NCBI GenBank assembly: GCA_027621895.1 | Contig: JAQCAK010000106.1 | Span: 1-6,750 of the forward strand | Reading direction: 5' to 3' | Source of the DNA: Pseudomonadota bacterium | GTDB lineage: Bacteria; Pseudomonadota; Gammaproteobacteria; Pseudomonadales; Azotimanducaceae | DNA length: 6,750 bases | Shown here: positions 5,818-6,750 of the stretch, piece by piece | How the letters are laid out: every line of letters starts with the position of its first letter | Position numbering within the stretch: the first letter of the stretch is position 1 | Made by a program: the position numbers and the translations under genes | The notes under the pieces: generated by a model | The model's input: the letters and a program-made list of their open reading frames with translations, nothing else | Told to the model about the DNA's origin: nothing | Database searches by the model: none

Positions 5818-6507
5818 TCAACGCTCCGCCAGTCGTGGTTGTGGTGCAGCCGCCGGCAAAGAAACCGGTTCGTATCTTAGTATACGACCACCAGCCGCTG
5901 GCGATTGCAGCGCCAGCCAGCGGTAGTCATCCCGGTGGTACCAGAGTGTAATCTTACCCGCTGAAGCATCAACACGGTAGCGGACCGCCGGTACGGCTTC
6001 ACCATCAATGGTGAGATTTTCTTGCTCCTCCCGCGTAATTGTCACCGGTTCATACTCCCCGGTCTGGGAATTGAGCAACTGCGTGGCGTTGAGAAAGGCG
6101 GGATTCCAGTAGGCGAAACTCATGACGCAGTCATCCAGCGTTATGGTTGCATCACCGCTCGAAAGGGCGAATCCTCCATCTGCGATTCCGCCGCTGACCT
6201 GGAAGTCTTTGCCATTCGCATCGGTAACCGCATCAATACCCGTCAGGCAGCTATCCTGCCAGATCTCAACATTCTGATGGCGATATCGATAGAGATTAAC
6301 AAAGAGCACTTTGACGTCGAACTTTGCTTCGATGTCGACCGTACGTTGATCACCAGACTCTTTGATCCGAAACTCATGGTAGCCAATAGGCCTCTCGTCC
6401 AGAAAGACCTTAAATTGCCAGGCCAGATCGGTGCCGGTACTGCTGCTCGCACTGCTCGAAATAAAGAGCAGACCCGCAATATGGATAATTGATCGAAGAT
6501 TTAACAT
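5818..6507 (-). CDS. Secreted DUF6134-like protein of unknown function
   Basis: A 229-residue protein with a probable Sec signal peptide (MLNLRSIIHIAGLLFISSSA and a following Ser/Thr stretch, cleavage near residues 20-26). The mature part is beta-rich: WQFKVFLDERPIGYHEFRI (30-48), FDVKVLFVNLYRYRHQNVEI (63-82), CVMSFAYWNPAFLNATQLLN (127-146) and QTGEYEPV (148-155). The FAYWNP...LLNxQTG wording is how I place it in DUF6134, a family with no known activity. Two cysteines (87 and 127), both in conserved-looking strands, could form a periplasmic disulfide. The VxLDxxPIGxHxF start recalls other periplasmic DUF3108-like beta proteins that handle hydrophobic ligands, but this is only an analogy. ATG at 6505-6507 overlaps the DUF1295 gene's TAA by 7 nt and has AGGAG (complement of 6516-6520) 8 nt upstream. 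It is followed 1 nt later by the lipocalin, suggesting the two envelope proteins work together. Confidence 0.8.
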   Translation of the reverse strand: MLNLRSIIHIAGLLFISSSASSSTGTDLAWQFKVFLDERPIGYHEFRIKESGDQRTVDIEAKFDVKVLFVNLYRYRHQNVEIWQDSCLTGIDAVTDANGKDFQVSGGIADGGFALSSGDATITLDDCVMSFAYWNPAFLNATQLLNSQTGEYEPVTITREEQENLTIDGEAVPAVRYRVDASAGKITLWYHRDDYRWLALQSPAAGGRILRYEPVSLPAAAPQPRLAER

Positions 6508-6750
6508 GATGCCTGCTCCTGTTTGATTGTCTCTGCTCGACGCACAGGACCGGGAATAAATGCGTTGGTGCGCGCGATGTATTCGGCATACTCGGGCCGT
6601 CGGTTGCCAATGTCTTTCTCAAGCAGGATCACGCCCGAGAACTTCAGCAACAGCCAGTTCATCAGCAATGGCGCTGGCAATGTCCACCAGGCGCCGGCGG
6701 AAACCGCGATCACGTAGAAGCCCCACCAGGTACAGCAATCACCAAAATAG
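6501..6750 (-). CDS. DUF1295 / steroid 5-alpha-reductase-like membrane protein, C-terminal 82 residues
   Basis: The open frame continues to the right edge, so only the C-terminus is seen. It begins YFGDCCTWWGFYVIAVSAG, followed by a hydrophobic segment ending in LLMNWLLLKFSGVILLEKDI and then RRPEYAEYIARTNAFIPGPV. The YFGxxxxWWGFY, LLxxFSGVxLLEK and RPxYxxYxxRTNAFIPxP motifs are diagnostic of DUF1295 (COG3752), an integral membrane family related to steroid 5-alpha reductases and isoprenylcysteine methyltransferases. Full proteins are about 260 residues with several membrane spans, so two thirds of the gene lies outside. A GTG at 6711-6713 is internal and not a start, because the motif continues upstream of it. 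DUF1295 genes are frequent companions of the COG2907/DUF1365/CFA group. A redox role on a lipid chain is plausible but unproven. Confidence 0.85.
   Translation of the reverse strand, partial: YFGDCCTWWGFYVIAVSAGAWWTLPAPLLMNWLLLKFSGVILLEKDIGNRRPEYAEYIARTNAFIPGPVRRAETIKQEQASC

Noticed and set aside
6022..6492. Plus-strand ORF of 156 codons
   Set aside because: Antisense to the secreted DUF6134-like gene; no recognisable motif and no promoter or ribosome binding site.
1..6750. CRISPR array, tRNA, rRNA, insertion sequence or attachment site
   Set aside because: I saw no regularly spaced repeats, RNA-gene signatures, transposase motifs or terminal inverted repeats; nearly all the DNA is accounted for by ordinary genes.

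Overview
The window looks like part of a gammaproteobacterial (or at least proteobacterial) chromosome. The DNA is moderately GC-rich, genes are tightly packed with Shine-Dalgarno-led starts, and there is a Blc-type outer-membrane lipocalin and a proteobacterial membrane-lipid modification gene set. The species cannot be told from this stretch.

Layout: (1) 1-140, minus strand, is the 5' part of a DUF4188 gene. (2) 141-215 is a compact divergent control region with a good minus-strand promoter, a plus-strand -10 box and a pair of direct repeats. (3) 216-860, plus strand, is a TetR-family repressor. (4) 861-906 is a short convergent gap with a weak hairpin. (5) 907-6750 is one minus-strand operon that enters from beyond the right edge. 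In transcription order it holds the C-terminus of a DUF1295 membrane protein, a secreted DUF6134-like protein, a lipocalin lipoprotein, a possible 34-codon ORF filling the only sizeable gap, an FAD-dependent oxidoreductase (COG2907 type), a DUF1365 protein, a CFA-superfamily fatty-acyl methyltransferase, and a second, shorter methyltransferase resembling plant coclaurine N-methyltransferases. Most junctions overlap by 4-7 nt or are separated by 1 nt, so the genes are almost certainly co-transcribed and translationally coupled.

Working model: the FAD enzyme, DUF1365 protein and CFA-type enzyme form the gene set linked in alphaproteobacteria to branched and furan fatty acids made on existing phospholipid chains (UfaM methylase, UfaD desaturase, UfaO oxygen-inserting protein). 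The CFA-like protein here has Ser and Gln where E. coli Cfa has Cys139 and His266, while keeping the Glu239, Ile268 and Tyr317 equivalents. This suggests plain methylation rather than cyclopropanation. The second methyltransferase keeps the Cys/Glu/His set and could act on a later intermediate, by analogy with FufM of Rhodopseudomonas palustris. The lipocalin and the secreted DUF6134-like protein add a periplasm/outer-membrane arm, perhaps lipid binding or transfer. The operon promoter lies outside the window. The TetR gene is convergent to the operon and more likely controls itself and the DUF4188 gene.
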